Source of the DNA: Bacillota bacterium
GTDB taxonomy: Bacteria > Bacillota > Clostridia > Christensenellales > Pumilibacteraceae
Assembly: GCA_009779975.1 (NCBI GenBank)
Contig: WRAY01000001.1
Location: forward strand, 62,001 to 126,000
Direction: 5' to 3'
Length of the DNA stretch: 64,000 nt
This document shows, piece after piece, positions 61,313 to 64,000 of the stretch; positions within the stretch are counted from its first letter, which is position 1, and each line of letters starts with the position of its first letter. The translations under genes and the position numbers were made by a program. The notes under the pieces are model-generated. The model was not told the DNA's origin. It ran no database searches and was given only the letters and a program-made list of their open reading frames with translations.

Positions 61313-62221
61313 CTATTCGTTTGATAGTTTGTGTAGAATGCTGATTAAGCGGAATGTTACTGCATCGTTAAAAGAACGAATGTTCAGTCCTGTTGAGGTT
61401 TCAATTTTGTCGAGTCGATAGATGAGGGTGTTTCGATGAAGAAACATATCTCTTGCTGTTTCTGAGATGTTGAGGGAGTTTTTTAAAAAAGTATCCGCAG
61501 TTTCCATTGATTCAATGTCAGATAGGATTTTGAGATTTTTTCTGTCAATAAGAGTTGTTAAATGATTGAACAAAATGTCTTTTGGAATTTCTGAAAGCAT
61601 TTTTGTGACTGCGTATTCATTATAAGGATAAATATTTTCATTAGAGTTTAAAAGTTGTCCAAATTTATGGGCGAAAAGACTTCTCTGATAGGTTTCTTTA
61701 AATTCGCTGAATTTTTTTATTTTTCCTCCGACATTGATTTTAAATTCACTTTTTAATTCTTCTTTTATGTTATCAAACAAAACCTTTGCAAATTCGGTTG
61801 CAGAAGTGTAGTCGTCATCGGGGGAATATTTTTTAAGATAAACAATTGTTCCACAGTCTAAATCAAGTGTTAAGTCTTCATCTTTTGAAACAGCGTTTAA
61901 GTAGGAAACAATATCCTGAGTTTTTTCTTTTTGTGTTGGGATAATGGAGAGGACATAGAATGAAAAGTCTTTTTGAAAAAATTCATTTTTTAGTTTTTCG
62001 CTCTCTTTTTCGGTGATTTCATCTTTTAGAAATTTTGTCAACTTTTCAGGTAAAGGCTGGCAATCGGGAGCAAGTTCTACTGTTTTTAAAATATATTTCT
62101 TACCGTCAACTTCAAATGATGTTTCGCCTTTGTTTGCAATAACACAAACAGTTTCTCCTTTAAGAGTTAGTATCTCAAAAGCGTTAAGGTTTTGATTTAG
62201 TTGAGAGTTGTTTTTTTTCAT
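61313..62221 (-). CDS. PucR/CdaR-type transcriptional regulator
   Basis: The 302-residue protein ends with the PucR/CdaR helix-turn-helix: NISETARDMFLHRNTLIYRL, then DKIETSTGLNIRSFNDAVTF, where the RNTLxYRLxKIE pattern is diagnostic. The middle (near 150-200) resembles a GGDEF-like sensory fold of this family, without catalytic motif. The N-terminal part is unrecognised. It starts one base after the phosphoribosyltransferase stop codon, so the two are in one operon. CdaR-like proteins answer purine or sugar-acid metabolites; with a phosphoribosyltransferase neighbour, purine sensing is a reasonable guess. Confidence 0.83.
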   Translation of the reverse strand: MKKNNSQLNQNLNAFEILTLKGETVCVIANKGETSFEVDGKKYILKTVELAPDCQPLPEKLTKFLKDEITEKESEKLKNEFFQKDFSFYVLSIIPTQKEKTQDIVSYLNAVSKDEDLTLDLDCGTIVYLKKYSPDDDYTSATEFAKVLFDNIKEELKSEFKINVGGKIKKFSEFKETYQRSLFAHKFGQLLNSNENIYPYNEYAVTKMLSEIPKDILFNHLTTLIDRKNLKILSDIESMETADTFLKNSLNISETARDMFLHRNTLIYRLDKIETSTGLNIRSFNDAVTFRLISILHKLSNE

Positions 62222-62222
62222 T

Positions 62223-62810
62223 TTAAATAAGAGTGCATTTTAGAGTTCCGCAGGCTGTGCATTTTATGTTGTTGTGGGAAAAGTGAACTATTGCGTCTTT
62301 ATCCTCGCCATTCATGACTTCTTGCAAGATGAATACGGCTTGAATGAAGTTTGAGGAAGTTTGTTTGCACAATTCCGTGATAGTATCCATTGTTTTGCCT
62401 GTTGAATAAACATCATCAACAAAAAGTATATTTTTGTTTTTCAGTCTTTCAAAATTTGTTTTTGACAAATAGTAATCACTCTCGCCGCTTGTTATGCTGC
62501 CCCCTTTTATTGAAATAGTTTCGCCCATATAGATTTTTTGAGATTTTCTAAGAACTATATAATTAATATCAAGAAGTCTTGCCAGTTCTTGAGCGAGCGG
62601 TATACCTTTGACTTCGGTTGTGAGGATTAGGTCTGGTTTCGGGACACTGCCCTCGGCGTCCCCTATAAATTTGTGCAACTTTTTTGCACCTTTTAAAATA
62701 ATATCCATATCGCCAACGCTGTCAAAGCCGAAGATTTGGATATTATCGATTTTGATAAGGGGGAGAGAGCGAGTTTCTCCCAGTATTTTTATTTTGTGAA
62801 AATTATTCAT
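62223..62810 (-). CDS. type I phosphoribosyltransferase with a repeat-encoded segment
   Basis: The 195-residue protein has the PRPP motif NILFVDDVYSTGKTMDTITE near residue 130, the flexible-loop region (KSQKIYMGETISIKGGSITS) before it and the LILTTEVKGIPLAQELARLL strand near 60-80, as in adenine phosphoribosyltransferase-like enzymes. The C-terminus has a CTAC pair and a Cys near the end (LKCTLI). It likely salvages a purine, but substrate identity is open. Residues of the stretch GDAEGSVP near 50-57 are encoded by a 24-base copy of an intergenic palindrome. It precedes the PucR-type gene in an operon. Confidence 0.85.
   Translation of the reverse strand: MNNFHKIKILGETRSLPLIKIDNIQIFGFDSVGDMDIILKGAKKLHKFIGDAEGSVPKPDLILTTEVKGIPLAQELARLLDINYIVLRKSQKIYMGETISIKGGSITSGESDYYLSKTNFERLKNKNILFVDDVYSTGKTMDTITELCKQTSSNFIQAVFILQEVMNGEDKDAIVHFSHNNIKCTACGTLKCTLI
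62640..62663. repeat. GACGCCGCCCTCGGCGTC-type palindrome in frame
   Basis: The 24 plus-strand bases contain CTGCCCTCGGCGTCCCC and match the right arm of the repeat before spmA (15588-15611) except for a few positions. They are eight whole codons of the phosphoribosyltransferase gene. Confidence 0.8.
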
Positions 62811-62845
62811 AGTAATAATTTAAAGTGAGCAGTTAAGTAAAAATT

Positions 62846-64000
62846 CTATCCCTTTTGTGCTTCATATATCTCACTGTATCTTCCCCCTAATTCTAACAAC
62901 TCGTTGTGAGTTCCTCTCTCTTTTATTTGACCGTCTTCAAGAAATAGAATTTCATCGCAGTTTTCAACACTTGCTACTCGGTGTGAGGCGATGATTAGAG
63001 AGTGAGAGCCGTATTCATTGAAAATTCCGTCGAGAATTTTGCGCTCAGTGGAGAGATCCAGTGCGCTTGTGCAATCATCAAGAACTAGTATCGGGGCATT
63101 TTTTAGCAGCGCTCTTGCGATTGAGACTCGTTGTTTCTGACCGCCTGATAACCCCAGTCCTTTTTCTCCGATTATTGTTTCATATCCGTCTTTGAAATGC
63201 TGAATAAATTCATGACCTTGTGAAATTTTTGAGGCTTTTAGGACATCTTCATGAGAGACTTCAGGGTTGAAGTAGGCAATGTTTGCGTCAATTGTGTTGG
63301 AAAAAAGGAACACTTCTTGGAAAACAACACTAAATTGCGCTCGAACATTTTCGATGTCAATTTCTTTTATGCTGTCAAAATTTATTAGTATTTCGCCATC
63401 TTCAATATCTTTTAATCTTGAGAGCGTTCTTAAAAGAACTGATTTGCCCGAGCCTGTTTTTCCCATAATGCCTAGTTTCTTGCCGTGAGGAAGTGTGAAT
63501 GAAATATCTTTCAGAACTTCTTTTTCGTCATATTTTACTGAAATGTTTTGAACAGTGATATTTGGCATTCCCTCGATTGTTTTTGGGTTTTCAATATTTT
63601 TAATCTCGTCCTCTTCATTGATAAAATCAAACATTCGTTTTCCGCAAACAAAAGAGTGTTGAACTTGTCCGATTATTTTTGCAGCATGGTCAAATGCAAA
63701 ACCAATCATGAACCCATAGGCATTAAAAGTTGCAAATTGTCCGACAGTGATTGAACCGATTGCCGCCAAATATACTCCCAATCCGGTTGAGGCAACAAGC
63801 GAAGAGAGTATCATCACTCGAAATATTGCTTCGTATTTTGTCATCATTTTAGTTTGTCCGATGAACTTGTCTCGAAAGTTTTCGCTTTTTTTAACGAATT
63901 TTTTTTCTTCAATTTTTTCACTGGCATATGAGCGGACAATTCGAACACCGTTTATATTTTCAGTGACAACTGAATTTAAATCTGCTTGGGCGTCTCTGAT
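62846..64000 (-). CDS. ABC exporter half-transporter, membrane and ATPase domains (5' end cut by window)
   Basis: The frame is open to the right window edge (an internal ATG at 63847 is not the start), giving at least 384 residues. The visible part begins in the transmembrane domain (NSVVTENINGVRIVRSYASE) and continues with the ATPase: Walker A GKTGSGKS, Q-loop VFQEVFLF, signature LSGGQKQRVSIARAL, Walker B ILVLDDCTSALD, and switch His in IIASHRVAS. In Walker B the usual catalytic Glu is Asp (LDD), as in the degenerate subunit of heterodimeric exporters. The partner gene is probably upstream, outside the window. Substrate unknown (lipid, drug or peptide). Confidence 0.92.
   Translation of the reverse strand: MRDAQADLNSVVTENINGVRIVRSYASEKIEEKKFVKKSENFRDKFIGQTKMMTKYEAIFRVMILSSLVASTGLGVYLAAIGSITVGQFATFNAYGFMIGFAFDHAAKIIGQVQHSFVCGKRMFDFINEEDEIKNIENPKTIEGMPNITVQNISVKYDEKEVLKDISFTLPHGKKLGIMGKTGSGKSVLLRTLSRLKDIEDGEILINFDSIKEIDIENVRAQFSVVFQEVFLFSNTIDANIAYFNPEVSHEDVLKASKISQGHEFIQHFKDGYETIIGEKGLGLSGGQKQRVSIARALLKNAPILVLDDCTSALDLSTERKILDGIFNEYGSHSLIIASHRVASVENCDEILFLEDGQIKERGTHNELLELGGRYSEIYEAQKG

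Overview
The window is AT-rich DNA from a spore-forming member of the Bacillota (class Clostridia, probably an uncultured gut lineage). Evidence: spmA/spmB, a SipL-like SPOCS/LysM spore protein and Veg; ispE, SipL-like gene and veg in the order usual for Clostridia; rpoZ-gmk, rplM-rpsI and metG-tatD neighbourhoods; strong Shine-Dalgarno sites; and many lipoproteins with InlB B-repeats, BIG2 domains and BspA-type leucine-rich repeats, typical of gut Clostridia. It is a normal chromosome segment, with no phage, plasmid, insertion sequence or CRISPR array.

Layout. 1-6.2 kb: a carbohydrate ABC importer (binding protein and two permeases) followed by a GxGYxYP putative glycoside hydrolase lipoprotein cut by the left edge. 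6.2-12.3 kb: a 1852-residue InlB-repeat lipoprotein, preceded by a 39-codon reading frame carrying an 11-G tract, with its own promoter and terminator. 12.3-19 kb: radical SAM protein, tatD, metG, spmA, spmB, a divergent regulator/small-protein pair, a decayed restriction-endonuclease fragment and an initiator tRNA. 19-29 kb: dnaE, ispE, the SipL-like gene, veg, a zinc-ribbon acidic protein, ksgA (rsmA), rpsI, rplM. 29-34 kb: a propeller-like lipoprotein, a glycoside hydrolase 2-like protein lacking the usual acid/base residue, and an acyl-ACP thioesterase. 34-50 kb: two giant lipoproteins on the plus strand (2681 and 2427 residues), one ending in leucine-rich repeats and the other in a Hint domain. 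50-64 kb: a repeat cluster, a small lipoprotein, a VanW protein, CCA-adding enzyme, a transglutaminase-like lipoprotein, rpoZ, gmk, ald, a second regulator/small-protein pair, a PucR/CdaR-type regulator, a phosphoribosyltransferase and part of an ABC exporter.

The most unusual property is a dense population of short palindromic repeats of several unrelated families. They fill most gene junctions, abut start codons, supply the last codons of some proteins, and appear in frame inside conserved enzymes: ksgA carries two, a phosphoribosyltransferase carries a 24-bp palindrome, and ispE probably carries one. This resembles in principle the Rickettsia palindromic elements. Other points are very short or leaderless transcripts (promoter -10 boxes 6-8 bases from start codons), a terminator hairpin that contains the promoter of the next gene (ald-gmk), and two small regulator circuits whose operators lie inside promoter spacers.

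All functional calls come from reading motifs by eye; no database search was run.
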